Source: Methanoprimaticola sp047501175
GTDB lineage: Archaea > Thermoplasmatota > Thermoplasmata > Methanomassiliicoccales > Methanomethylophilaceae
Length of the DNA stretch: 64,000 nt
Assembly (NCBI RefSeq): GCF_047501175.1
Contig: NZ_JBEQWH010000001.1
Location: 238,576 to 302,575, forward strand
Direction: 5' to 3'
Below the pieces are notes generated by a model that had not been told where the DNA came from, made no database searches, and saw only the letters and a list, made by a program, of their open reading frames with translations. Position numbers and translations under genes: made by a program. Positions 1-7,073 of the stretch are shown here, one piece after another (within the stretch, counting starts at the first letter, position 1; each line of letters begins with the position of its first letter).

Positions 1-366
1 CATATCCAACTCATCATCTTGACATTCGTCCCCGACATCACGGGAATCTCTCATCTTGGAATTTGTCATGTTAACCTCACCGATTATTGCTGAAAGCAGT
101 TCGTGCATGCTGGGATCGTTGCGTATGATTGTCGGAACGTCCTTGCATACGGGAGCCGCGCGGACCAATTTCCGCGCGGCATCCATCGTGGTCTGTCCGG
201 TCACATCCGCATATGTGGCCACCAGTGCAAAGAAATAGGACAGGCTGGCCTCGACCAGCTCGCTCTTCCCGATTCTCCCTAGAATGGAGAGCTGGTTGGC
301 CACCAGATATGTGGGGACGGACAGCCTATGATTGAGCTCCCTCGTCTCCGGTTGTGGAGACCTCAT
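1..366 (-). CDS. Hypothetical protein, C-terminus beyond the window edge
   Basis: This minus-strand frame starts with ATG at 366 and stays open to base 1, so at least 122 residues are present and the end is missing. The start MRSPQPETRE is followed by a mostly helical stretch resembling a small DNA-binding or scaffold protein, then an acidic Asp/Glu-rich tail at the window edge. No family is recognised. The start codon overlaps the stop of the gene at 363-644 as ATGA, so the two are translationally coupled. It is the last visible gene of the minus-strand block that begins next to tRNA-Pro. The frame is probably real because of this coupling; the function is unknown. Confidence 0.6.
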   Translation of the reverse strand, partial: MRSPQPETRELNHRLSVPTYLVANQLSILGRIGKSELVEASLSYFFALVATYADVTGQTTMDAARKLVRAAPVCKDVPTIIRNDPSMHELLSAIIGEVNMTNSKMRDSRDVGDECQDDELDM

Positions 367-644
367 TTCCTCTGATCCTCCACCTGGATCGAGAGGATGC
401 ATCCATTGGACAGGGACATGTTGACCTTCGACCCGGAGTATGACACCCCTCCCACCCTGTATGCGATCTGTTTGCCGTCGGTCCCTTGGAGGACCAAAGT
501 ACGGGCCATTTCACCGACGACAACGTAGCCGATGCCGGGCAGATTGATGTACCAGTCAGTCAGGCCCCTCTTCCAATCGCGGCAGTCCCCGTATGTCAGG
601 CCGTTTATGAGGGTGCGAGCCTTCTTGCGACTGATGGAGATCAT
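363..644 (-). CDS. Hypothetical protein, 93 aa
   Basis: A 93-residue protein starting MISISRKKARTLINGL. It alternates basic and hydrophobic residues and has a Gly-rich beta-type middle (LPGIGYVVVGEMARTL), suggesting a small compact beta fold. There are no cysteines in zinc-ribbon spacing, no signal peptide and no membrane segment. Both ends overlap their neighbours by an ATGA (363-366 and 641-644), the packing seen throughout this block and typical of plasmid or viral operons. No homologous family is recognised. Confidence 0.6.
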   Translation of the reverse strand: MISISRKKARTLINGLTYGDCRDWKRGLTDWYINLPGIGYVVVGEMARTLVLQGTDGKQIAYRVGGVSYSGSKVNMSLSNGCILSIQVEDQRK

Positions 645-823
645 TGCACAGGCCCCCTGTTGTCCGGATGATTGCGGACCTCCTCTGCGATCCGAATGAG
701 GCCCATGCCATATCCCTGGACATGGATCAGGTCCCGACCATAGTGCTCGATGCTGTCGGCTATCTCGTCGAGGGTACGGATGGTTTTAGCTCCGGCCTGA
801 ATGTGCGGTGTCACCCCTTGCAC
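641..823 (-). CDS. Hypothetical protein, 60 aa
   Basis: A 60-residue protein starting MQGVTPHIQAGAKTIRTL. It reads as one or two amphipathic helices (DEIADSIEHYGRDLIHV, then MGLIRIAEEVRNH). Its stop overlaps the next gene's start as ATGA, and its 5' end overlaps the zinc/HTH gene upstream by 13 bp. It is short and unrecognised. Support comes from the continuous overlapping gene chain rather than from similarity. Confidence 0.5.
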   Translation of the reverse strand: MQGVTPHIQAGAKTIRTLDEIADSIEHYGRDLIHVQGYGMGLIRIAEEVRNHPDNRGPVQ

Positions 824-1191
824 CTCCCGTAGAGGTCCCGCAGGCCGTGCTTCACCAGGAACTCGCGATAGGTGGATTTGGGGACACCGAGCCTGATTGC
901 GGATTCAGAGATGGACAGCCCCTCCTCTGCCATCGATGCTATGGCATCCGAAGAGAGGACGACTCCGCCGTCACGAACGCATCTGCCCGATCCGGCAAGG
1001 ACGATGGCAGGAGGACGCCCATTCTTCCTCTTACGGCATCCGGGATCGGTGGTCGTTCCACCGCATTCGGGGCAGATGGGCTCTCCGATGTCATCGAAAT
1101 CGCAATCTCCAAGGTCGCATTCGAGATCACAGACCGCACAGCGGACTCTGTCGGCTGTCACAATGTCCATGTCGGATGTGCGGATCAACAT
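811..1191 (-). CDS. Zinc-ribbon plus helix-turn-helix protein
   Basis: A 126-residue protein. The N-terminal part has paired cysteines (RCAVCDLEC, then PICPECGG with a later C), compatible with a zinc ribbon at about residues 17-52. The C-terminal part (about 78-120) reads as a helix-turn-helix: SSDAIASMAEEGLSISESA, then IRLGVPKSTYREFL. A transcription or replication regulator of the element is a reasonable inference, but no named family is recognised. The start could also be the internal Met at 1170. It overlaps both neighbours by a few bases. Confidence 0.6.
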   Translation of the reverse strand: MLIRTSDMDIVTADRVRCAVCDLECDLGDCDFDDIGEPICPECGGTTTDPGCRKRKNGRPPAIVLAGSGRCVRDGGVVLSSDAIASMAEEGLSISESAIRLGVPKSTYREFLVKHGLRDLYGRCKG

Positions 1192-1610
1192 GGCATGACC
1201 TCCAATTCGATTGCTCCATCGTCGATCATCCTGCTCACCAGATTATCGATGAAGTGGATGACGTCGGAGTCGTCATAGATGCCATCGGGACGGCGGAACG
1301 ATGCGGTGTAGCAGAAGTTCCCGAACTCCTCGGCCTTCCATCCCTGTCTGGACAACAGATGGTCGGTGATTCCGAACAGGAATCCGGTATCATCATCCCC
1401 TGCGCAAACCGCGATGTACCGGGGGAAGCGGAACGTGTTAGGAATCTCGTGGATCCAGATCTCGGATGATTCGGACCCGTTGAACGATCTCCTGCAGAAT
1501 CCGATATCCTGCAATCTTTCGCGGTCTATTGAGGACAAACCGACATCCCCGCGATCGTAGATCTCTGCGACCACAGGGGACATCAGTGCCCTGATCTCCT
1601 CCGACCTCAT
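1185..1610 (-). CDS. Hypothetical protein, 141 aa
   Basis: The chosen start is MRSEEIRALM at 1610 because it overlaps the stop of the small zinc-ribbon gene (1607-1609) as ATGA. The frame is open upstream to 1658, but that extra sequence (MPVVRGTHSL) has no RBS. The 141-residue product has an acidic helical N-terminus, a mixed alpha/beta centre and a C-terminus ending LEVMPC. No motif identifies it. It belongs to the same coupled operon. Confidence 0.6.
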   Translation of the reverse strand: MRSEEIRALMSPVVAEIYDRGDVGLSSIDRERLQDIGFCRRSFNGSESSEIWIHEIPNTFRFPRYIAVCAGDDDTGFLFGITDHLLSRQGWKAEEFGNFCYTASFRRPDGIYDDSDVIHFIDNLVSRMIDDGAIELEVMPC

Positions 1611-1777
1611 TGCACCGCCTCCTTGTCGAAGACTATGGGTTCCCCGCACCACGGGCAAAAGCGGAGGGGGATCCTGCCGGAAAGGAGGAAGGGTGCCGTC
1701 AGTGACTCTACACCGATTTCGATATCGCCATTAGCAATCCTATTGCGCATATCCTCGCAACAGAACGAGATCTTCAT
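1607..1777 (-). CDS. Small zinc-ribbon peptide, 56 aa
   Basis: A 56-residue product too short for default gene finders. It starts at 1777 behind a strong Shine-Dalgarno AGGAGGGGG. It contains CC near the N-terminus (MKISFCCEDM) and a second knuckle FCPWCGEPI near the C-terminus, a treble-clef-like CC plus CxxC arrangement that could bind one zinc ion. Its stop overlaps the next gene's ATG. Similar 50-60 aa zinc peptides are common in archaeal plasmids and viruses. The role is unknown, though nucleic-acid binding is plausible. Confidence 0.6.
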   Translation of the reverse strand: MKISFCCEDMRNRIANGDIEIGVESLTAPFLLSGRIPLRFCPWCGEPIVFDKEAVQ

Positions 1778-1795
1778 TCGACCCCCTCCTGTGGT

Positions 1796-1909
1796 ACAAA
1801 GGGTTCAGTACCGTGTACCAAGGGTTCCCTTTGTGCAGTCATCATCCTACCACCCTTTGTACGTCCGAATCATCGGTGTTTTCGACCCTTTGTTCCGATG
1901 ACCCTTTGT
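1796..1909. repeat. Cluster of five CCCTTTGT octamers, one inverted
   Basis: The octamer CCCTTTGT occurs at 1827-1834, 1853-1860, 1886-1893 and 1902-1909. Its inverse ACAAAGGG is at 1796-1803, so 1796-1834 is an inverted repeat around a GTACC-rich centre. Part of the cluster codes for the recombinase C-terminus (repeated Lys-Gly/Gln-Arg runs). The density and the inverted pair suggest a binding or crossover site for the adjacent recombinase, or an operator for the zinc-peptide gene. Confidence 0.5.
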
Positions 1910-2669
1910 TCGCTCCGATGGCCTTGCGATAGATGGTCATGTAGATGCTCCATCTGTCCTTGGTCCCGCGGTTGCGACAATTAGGATTGGATGGGTCCCT
2001 GAGTTTCATCTCCCATTCGAGGGTGTGCGGATTGATCTCAAGGATCCTAGATGCGACGAAGTTCAGGGAGTATCCCATCTCCGCGAAAGAGTAGATTTGC
2101 GGCTCTGTCACGATGAGGGTGTAACCTGCGACATAGCGACCGTCAGGGGCAGTCTCCTTGTCCTCGGCGAAAATGACCTTGGCAGGATGGCCCACATGCT
2201 TGCCCTGCAGCTTCCGGGTCTGCATCCCCAGACGTGTCCTCTCGTTGCGGACGCGATTCTCCTCGTTGTTCACATGGGTCATCACGTCCTGTGCGATGCG
2301 CCCTGCCATGGTGGAATCATCAAGGTCCATCCTGACGAAACGGAAGCGGCAACGGAACTCGGAGAGGTTCTTCCGGAGGTCGGCGAAATCCTCTCCCCTG
2401 GTGATCCTGCTCTGGTCGTATGAGACGATGTAGTCTATGTCACGTCTCAACATGATTCTGGAAAGCATCCTGTTGAAGTCCTTGCGGTCGAGGGTCATGC
2501 CGGACACCTCATCTTTGTAGACCTCATCCACGATCCATCCCTTGGACTCACACCATTCACGGCACACCCTCTCCTGCGTTTCGTTGGTCTGGTCCTTGTC
2601 GTCGGTCGAGACGCGACAATAGATGACCACTGTGATGCGCTCGCCGTCTGTGCTATCGGATGTCAGCAT
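1842..2669 (-). CDS. Serine recombinase (resolvase family)
   Basis: A 275-residue site-specific recombinase. The catalytic N-terminal domain starts VVIYCRVSTDDKDQTNETQE, with the nucleophilic Ser in the YxRVS motif at about residue 20. It continues with DEVSGMTLDRKDFNRML and the Arg-containing YDQSRITRGEDFADL typical of the resolvase/invertase fold. After a long helix (NNEENRVRNERTRLG) the C-terminal half is a short DNA-binding region, not the large zinc/coiled-coil domain of integrative serine recombinases. The start at 2669 overlaps the upstream wHTH gene by 7 bp; an upstream extension lacks support. It probably mediates resolution or inversion within the element. Confidence 0.85.
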   Translation of the reverse strand: MLTSDSTDGERITVVIYCRVSTDDKDQTNETQERVCREWCESKGWIVDEVYKDEVSGMTLDRKDFNRMLSRIMLRRDIDYIVSYDQSRITRGEDFADLRKNLSEFRCRFRFVRMDLDDSTMAGRIAQDVMTHVNNEENRVRNERTRLGMQTRKLQGKHVGHPAKVIFAEDKETAPDGRYVAGYTLIVTEPQIYSFAEMGYSLNFVASRILEINPHTLEWEMKLRDPSNPNCRNRGTKDRWSIYMTIYRKAIGANKGSSEQRVENTDDSDVQRVVG

Positions 2670-2887
2670 CTGCTCGCCTCCATTCTGCCGGCTTCGGTGA
2701 GTTCGTAGATGTAGACCTGCCGAGGCTTGGAGATCGTGGCCAAACCATCCGCGACCAGTCCATCCAGGATCCCTCTGGCCTCCTCGACGGTGCAGTTCGG
2801 ACATATGTGATTGCGTATCACGGACGTCTTCAGTGGTTTCTTCAGGCCCCATCTCAGAGCGGCAGAGCGGATCTCCTCGGGAGTCAT
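2663..2887 (-). CDS. Winged-helix DNA-binding protein, 74 aa
   Basis: A 74-residue protein starting MTPEEIRSAALRWGLKKPLK. A helix-turn-helix (CTVEEARGILDGLVADGLAT) is followed by a wing and strand (SKPRQVYIYELTEAGRM), the standard small wHTH layout. CPNC at about residues 30-33 could hold a metal but has no partner pair. It immediately precedes and overlaps the recombinase gene, so it may regulate recombinase expression or act as an accessory DNA-bending factor. No named family is assigned. Confidence 0.65.
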   Translation of the reverse strand: MTPEEIRSAALRWGLKKPLKTSVIRNHICPNCTVEEARGILDGLVADGLATISKPRQVYIYELTEAGRMEASRC

Positions 2888-3210
2888 TTCTTCACCCCCG
2901 AAAGGGAGTTGATGAAATCGACATCGAGACGGTAGAAGACCGTGTGCATACGGCAACGGGTGATATCGGTCCTGGAGCCGGTGGGCCTGACGGAATCACG
3001 CACCAGAGCGAAGGCGCGTAGATCTTCGAGTTTCATCTTCCGGAGGACCTCTATGGACTCCCTCCGGACGGACCGGGCCTCGATAGCATAATCGAGGATC
3101 CTCCTCTTGGTCCAGTACGACATGGGAAGAACGGCATCCTCAGGGGTCGGGGCACCGAAACTGTCGAAGGTTTCCGGACGGTCGAAGGTGAACCAGAAAA
3201 GCTCAGTCAT
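2884..3210 (-). CDS. Hypothetical protein, 108 aa
   Basis: A 108-residue protein starting MTELFWFTFDRPETFDSFGA. It has an acidic, aromatic N-terminus and a basic, Arg-rich C-terminal half (SYWTKRRILDYAIEARSVRR, then RPTGSRTDITRCRMH), suggesting nucleic-acid contact. No motif is recognised. It overlaps the wHTH gene and the 54-aa gene by ATGA on each side. Confidence 0.55.
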   Translation of the reverse strand: MTELFWFTFDRPETFDSFGAPTPEDAVLPMSYWTKRRILDYAIEARSVRRESIEVLRKMKLEDLRAFALVRDSVRPTGSRTDITRCRMHTVFYRLDVDFINSLSGVKK

Positions 3211-3371
3211 ATGCCTGGCCTCCTGGGTCTGCCGACAATCGCGTAGGCGTCGCCGTCCATGAAGATCTCCTCGTCGGGGTGCTCTGCTTGGAGTTCGACG
3301 ATTCTCTCCATGACCTGCGATAACGTGAGGTCGCAGGTGCGGATCGGGATGTAGACCTTGTCCGGAATCAT
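3207..3371 (-). CDS. Hypothetical peptide, 54 aa
   Basis: A 54-residue frame starting MIPDKVYIPIRTCDLTLSQV, with a GAGGCGG Shine-Dalgarno before its ATG at 3371. Its start overlaps the stop of the 266-aa gene and its stop overlaps the next start, both as ATGA. It is predicted as one helix (SQVMERIVELQAEHPDEE) followed by a short beta hairpin. It is supported by the coupling and RBS only. No function is proposed. Confidence 0.5.
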   Translation of the reverse strand: MIPDKVYIPIRTCDLTLSQVMERIVELQAEHPDEEIFMDGDAYAIVGRPRRPGI

Positions 3372-4168
3372 TCGACCGCCTCTTCCTTCTTCTTTCTGCG
3401 AAGTCCCGTGCTCTTCCTAGGCGTCCGCTTCTTCGTGACCTTCGTTCCCGCAGCTTTTTCGGGACCCGCACCTGTATCCTGTTCAGATTGCTCGGAGACC
3501 AGACGGAGGGCGTTTGCCACACTCTCCCTGATGATGCGGTCAACCTCCTCCTGCGTGTAGACACGAGCATCTGCCGTGCTTTCGTCATCCGGTTCAGGAG
3601 ACGGCTGGTGATCGAATGTTCCATCATCACACTCCTGTTCATCCCTTTCGTCGGCACAGGATTCCGGATCATCACTAATCTCGATGACCTCTACATCATT
3701 TGTAGATTGGTCGCATCCATCGTCTTCGATACAGGGCTCAGGTGAATCCGCGACAATCGGGCATTCGTTCGGTTCCGAGTTGAGACCGGATGCAGTCTCA
3801 CGGATGTCGTTCAACAGACGGTCGATGTAACCCGTGCTCTGAGTCCAGATGATGTTCTCGATCCCAAGTGTCAACCAATCCAGACGGTCTTTCCACGAGG
3901 CCAGGATGTCACATGTCTTGGTGACCAGATCGCGGATGGTGTCAGGTGCATCGGGTGTGTTTATGACCTCTGCGGCATCCTCCACGGCCCCGCCAATCGT
4001 AGCTTGGACGATCCTGATGCGTTCGAAGAGGTCCTCCCCACTCTCCTTGGTTATCTCGGTGTCCGGAGACGGGACCACAGTGGTGATGTAGCGAGTCAGT
4101 TCCTCGTAGTGGTTCAATGCCACCAATGCTGAACCGAAGAAACGGAATGTCGATTCCTCATAGGTCAT
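3368..4168 (-). CDS. Acidic/basic bipolar hypothetical protein, 266 aa
   Basis: The N-terminal half (1-130) is alpha-helical and neutral. The middle (about 135-200) is a low-complexity Asp/Glu/Pro/Ser stretch. A short helix (TQEEVDRIIRESVANALRLV) leads to a strongly basic tail (KVTKKRTPRKSTGLRRKKKE). This bipolar layout resembles DNA-compacting, partition or virion-associated proteins of mobile elements, but no family is recognised. It has no signal peptide. Its 5' end overlaps the 144-aa gene by ATGA. Confidence 0.6.
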   Translation of the reverse strand: MTYEESTFRFFGSALVALNHYEELTRYITTVVPSPDTEITKESGEDLFERIRIVQATIGGAVEDAAEVINTPDAPDTIRDLVTKTCDILASWKDRLDWLTLGIENIIWTQSTGYIDRLLNDIRETASGLNSEPNECPIVADSPEPCIEDDGCDQSTNDVEVIEISDDPESCADERDEQECDDGTFDHQPSPEPDDESTADARVYTQEEVDRIIRESVANALRLVSEQSEQDTGAGPEKAAGTKVTKKRTPRKSTGLRRKKKEEAVE

Positions 4169-4599
4169 TCCAGCACCTCCGTGGTATCTCCGTCAATCGC
4201 GATGGTCACGAAGTCTATGGGACCCACATAGGTCATCATGACGCCCCATCCCGCACGGATCAGCACGTTGCCAACTGTGACGCAACGCTCGTGCACTTGG
4301 CGGGTTCCATTCTCGGAGATCTCGTCGTGGGATGTCGCGGTCGGATCCACGATGATGATGGCCGGGTAGTAGTGGATGACCTCCTGATTCCTGGTCCGGA
4401 TGTGTTCGAGTATGAACACGTCGCTGTCGCCCTTGATCACAACCCTCCGTCTGGACACCCCGTGGGGGAACTGGTGCTCCTCTCCCCACTCGATGGAGTA
4501 GCGTGCGGAACCATCGTTGCATTCGAAGTTCTGGGAGCTTCCTCTCACCGCCACATCGAAGGTCACCAGGTGGCATGTGGCCATGACCAGCGGGATCAC
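4165..4599 (-). CDS. Hypothetical beta-rich protein, 144 aa
   Basis: A protein starting MIPLVMATCHLVTFDVAVRG, made almost entirely of predicted beta strands with charged turns and an all-beta C-terminus (MMTYVGPIDFVTIAIDGDTT). There are no catalytic motifs or membrane segments. The start is at 4599, with an alternative Met at 4584. It overlaps the 81-aa gene upstream and the bipolar protein gene downstream. A structural role in the element is possible but unsupported. Confidence 0.55.
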   Translation of the reverse strand: MIPLVMATCHLVTFDVAVRGSSQNFECNDGSARYSIEWGEEHQFPHGVSRRRVVIKGDSDVFILEHIRTRNQEVIHYYPAIIIVDPTATSHDEISENGTRQVHERCVTVGNVLIRAGWGVMMTYVGPIDFVTIAIDGDTTEVLE

Positions 4600-4841
4600 T
4601 GAATCAGCCCCCTTGCGGTCTGAATCGCACGGATCAGCTCTGCTGATAGGAGCATGGTCTCCGCGGCAGAGGCTTCCAACGTGTCAAGATCGGAGATGTC
4701 CGCCTTCCCGTTGTCTCTGTATGCCTTGCGGATGCTGTCGTAGACTGTGCGCTGTTTCGATGACTGATTGCCCACCATCGAAACCTTGTCTGAAATCTGC
4801 TTGAACGAACTTGCCTGCTCTGAAGCTGTTGAAAAAATCAA
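4596..4841 (-). CDS. Small helical hypothetical protein, 81 aa
   Basis: An 81-residue protein starting MIFSTASEQASSFKQISDKV. It is rich in Ser, Ala and Gln and predicted to form two long helices, the second being LDTLEASAAETMLLSAELIR. A coiled-coil or adaptor role is possible. It sits directly downstream of, and overlaps, the large HTH protein gene. No family is recognised. Confidence 0.55.
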   Translation of the reverse strand: MIFSTASEQASSFKQISDKVSMVGNQSSKQRTVYDSIRKAYRDNGKADISDLDTLEASAAETMLLSAELIRAIQTARGLIQ

Positions 4842-6061
4842 TGGTATCCCTCCATGATATTGGGGCTGGGAGTTTCGTGGACAGTCCGGCTGTCCGAGGA
4901 AAGGGAGAAACGGTCCAATGTGAACTGGTCTCCCGCAGAAATGCGTTGGATCAGGTTGGCATTTATCTGGACCTGTTCCGTTGTCATGCGGAGCTGGGTG
5001 CGGAGGATCTCACATTGTGTTGTCTGGGCATCGATGATGCTTTGGAGCACAGGGACGATGGACTCCACATCTCCTCTGACGGCCTCTATGGTGCGTGCAT
5101 TGGCGGACACTGCCCGACGACTTTCCGACTCCCTCCCTTCCAGGGAGAGGAACCTCGTGGGGAGGTTCGCCATAAGCTGTGCCTTCGCCCATCCGTCGGG
5201 ATCGGAGGACAGGTTCTCCATCTCCAGCTCGGGTGTTCCGGGGGACGTGTCAACCACGAGATCCCCATCATCGAGATGCACACGGTTGTCGAAGTGTTGG
5301 ATGAGCGGATGGTCCCCCCATGCCAGATGGAGGTCCCCCTTGACCATCGGGTCGGTGAGCTGCCATCCGTTCTGTTCGAGGAGCTCGGCGACGTACAGAG
5401 CGCGATCGACGAACAAGGCCAGGACATCCTCGGTACCGCGGAACTTCCGGGGATCGACGTAGATGCGCTTGGGATAGAGGGAGAACAGCTGTCCGCCCTT
5501 GTTGCCGATCCGATGGGCGATGCCCAACGCCTGGTTGTAGATGCGGACCTCTCCGCCATAGACCACGGCTCCTTTCATCCTGGTCTTCGGTTCCCTGCGC
5601 CAGTAGCCGACGGTGAACCCGCGACGATCGCGGATGTCGTCGTATGTCCCGATGCGACGGATCGTGTAGTTGATCGACCCGGTGATGTGGGCCTCGCCGA
5701 ACCCTTCCGGACAGTTCTTGTCCGTGGAGATCCCCGTGAGGTCGATGAGAGGCGATTCAGGAACCGCATCTGCGGTGGGAGGGGGGCCGTCATTTCCGAC
5801 GGCGGGGCCGAAGTTCCAATCCCCGGACCCATAATCCCCCGAAGGGGGATTGGACACGTCTTTATGGGGGTCTTCGTACAACTTCGGCGATTTCGTGCCG
5901 GGAACGTGTCTGATCTCGCCGAGAGCGAGCAACTGGTTCACGGTGTTGTAAACGGTGCTCTGCCCGACCTTCATGGATCTGGCAATGGCTGGGACGGACC
6001 TTCCGGAGAGTAGCAGGTTCTTGACCTTCCGCTGTGTCGCGTTGAGGCGGGAGCGGGTCAT
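4838..6061 (-). CDS. Large HTH DNA-binding protein of the element (possible replication or partition factor)
   Basis: A 407-residue protein starting MTRSRLNATQ at 6061, behind GGGAGGTC. Residues 1-50 are a clear helix-turn-helix (RKVKNLLLSGRSVPAIARSM, then KVGQSTVYNTVNQLL) with a wing at GEIRHVPGT. A Pro/Gly-rich linker follows. A 200-residue alpha/beta body includes RRGFTVGYWRREPKTRMKGA, and a C-terminal coiled-coil-like tail (about 330-395) runs from SRRAVSANARTIEAV. It is the first gene after about 470 bp of repeat-rich DNA next to tRNA-Pro. Regulator, replication initiator or centromere-binding protein are all possible; the fold of the body is not recognised. Confidence 0.65.
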   Translation of the reverse strand: MTRSRLNATQRKVKNLLLSGRSVPAIARSMKVGQSTVYNTVNQLLALGEIRHVPGTKSPKLYEDPHKDVSNPPSGDYGSGDWNFGPAVGNDGPPPTADAVPESPLIDLTGISTDKNCPEGFGEAHITGSINYTIRRIGTYDDIRDRRGFTVGYWRREPKTRMKGAVVYGGEVRIYNQALGIAHRIGNKGGQLFSLYPKRIYVDPRKFRGTEDVLALFVDRALYVAELLEQNGWQLTDPMVKGDLHLAWGDHPLIQHFDNRVHLDDGDLVVDTSPGTPELEMENLSSDPDGWAKAQLMANLPTRFLSLEGRESESRRAVSANARTIEAVRGDVESIVPVLQSIIDAQTTQCEILRTQLRMTTEQVQINANLIQRISAGDQFTLDRFSLSSDSRTVHETPSPNIMEGYH

Positions 6062-6534
6062 CGGAGGGACCTCCCGAGGGGTGGTAAGTTCCACGATTTT
6101 ACGGCGTCCCCGTAGGTTCCAATCCGAGGTGCCGTAAAGGTTCCAAAAAATGGAACCCTTACAGCCCCTATGGGGCTGTATATGCCCTTGGAACGCGGGG
6201 TGCGGTGATGCCGTGGAATCTGTGAACTGCGAGGCTTGGGATCCGACCCTGAGAATGAAGGTTCCGGGAAGGGTTCGGAGAAGTTGTTCATGGATCCGAT
6301 GGGGATCCTAGACCCGTCATGGACGGGTTCGTGTTCATTGCCGTTGAGAATGTCGAAACCGACTGTCGAGAATGTCGGGAGGACCGTCAAACGGCATACC
6401 TCCCAAACGATTCGGTCGAGCTCGTCAGAACGGCGAAAAACGCCAGATTGATGAGCGGTTCGTCACCACTCAAACTGGCACTTTTCGGAAAACGGCATAT
6501 TCCGGTCTTCTCACGGATAGCCAGACACAGAGAG
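6062..6534. promoter_or_regulatory. Repeat-rich non-coding region between tRNA-Pro and the element genes
   Basis: About 470 bp without a convincing gene. GGTTCCAA-like boxes lie at 6088 (GTTCCA), 6115 and 6139, with opposite-strand copies at 6151 (TGGAACC) and 6188 (TTGGAAC). A 9-bp-arm palindrome is at 6160-6168/6172-6180. ACCCGTC/GACGGGT is inverted at 6312-6318/6322-6328. GAGAATGTCG is directly repeated at 6346-6355 and 6368-6377, and GGCG/CGCC arms flank AAAAA near 6434-6446. This density of iterons and palindromes directly before an HTH protein gene fits an autoregulatory operator or a replication origin. Confidence 0.5.
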
Positions 6535-6607
6535 TGGGCCCGCCCGGATTTGAACCGGAGTCAATGGCTCCCGAAGCCACAAGGATACCAAGCTACCCCA
6601 CGGGCCC
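6535..6607 (-). tRNA. tRNA-Pro (anticodon CGG)
   Basis: Reading the minus strand, the acceptor stem GGGCCCG pairs perfectly with CGGGCCC, followed by discriminator A and no encoded CCA. The D arm has GGGTAGC and TTGGTATCC. The anticodon stem GTGGC/GCCAT encloses the loop TTCGGGA, giving anticodon CGG (proline). The T arm has loop TTCAAAT. The length of 73 nt is standard and no intron is present. Its 3' end faces the element-like block at 1-6534, the usual orientation of an integration site. Confidence 0.95.
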
Positions 6608-6632
6608 ACTGACCACCCGATTCGCTCACAGC

Positions 6633-6640
6633 ATAAAAAC
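6633..6640 (-). promoter_or_regulatory. TATA box of tRNA-Pro
   Basis: On the minus strand GTTTTTATG lies about 25-30 bp upstream of the mature tRNA 5' end at 6607, the normal position of an archaeal TATA box. Confidence 0.5.
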
Positions 6641-6695
6641 ACTTGCATTATGACCACCGCAACAGATTAAATCGGAGCAACGCAGTCAGCCCGAC

Positions 6696-7073
6696 ATGGC
6701 AATGCTGGTCGCATATGACGGCAGGGAGAACACCGAGAAGGCCCTCGACTACGCCATCGGGAACTCGCTGGCCTACAGGGACAGGCTGATAGTGCTGGCA
6801 GTGGTCCCGAAGGGCTCCGAGGGCGATGTGGAGAGGGTCCACGAGTACACCGCGAGGGCCCTGGAGAGGGCGAGGTCCAGGGGCGCCGACGTCCAGAGCA
6901 TAGTGGAGTCCGGACAGCCCGACAAGGTCATCCTGGAGACGGCCAACCGCTTCGGCTGCGACACCATCATAGTCGGGAGGTCCAGCAAGACCACCCTCGA
7001 CAGGGTCATAATGGGAAGCGTATCCAACTCGATCGTCGCCAACGCCAGCTGCACCGTGATCGTGGTTCAGTGA
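6696..7073 (+). CDS. Universal stress protein (UspA family)
   Basis: A 125-residue single Usp domain. It starts MAMLVAYDGRENTEKALDYA, with the conserved Asp after the first strand. The C-terminal ATP-binding-type segment is GRSSKTTLDRVIMGSVSNSI, followed by the final strand CTVIVVQ. The second Gly of the canonical GxxG is Ser, so nucleotide binding is uncertain. A TATA-like GATTAAAT at 6664-6671 puts the transcript start close to the ATG, suggesting a leaderless mRNA. Its 3' end overlaps the convergent hydrogenase-like operon by 7 bp. Confidence 0.85.
   Translation: MAMLVAYDGRENTEKALDYAIGNSLAYRDRLIVLAVVPKGSEGDVERVHEYTARALERARSRGADVQSIVESGQPDKVILETANRFGCDTIIVGRSSKTTLDRVIMGSVSNSIVANASCTVIVVQ

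Noticed and set aside
4811..6013. Plus-strand open frame of 400 codons
   Set aside because: It is antisense to the HTH protein of the element, which has an RBS, a recognised HTH fold and operon context.
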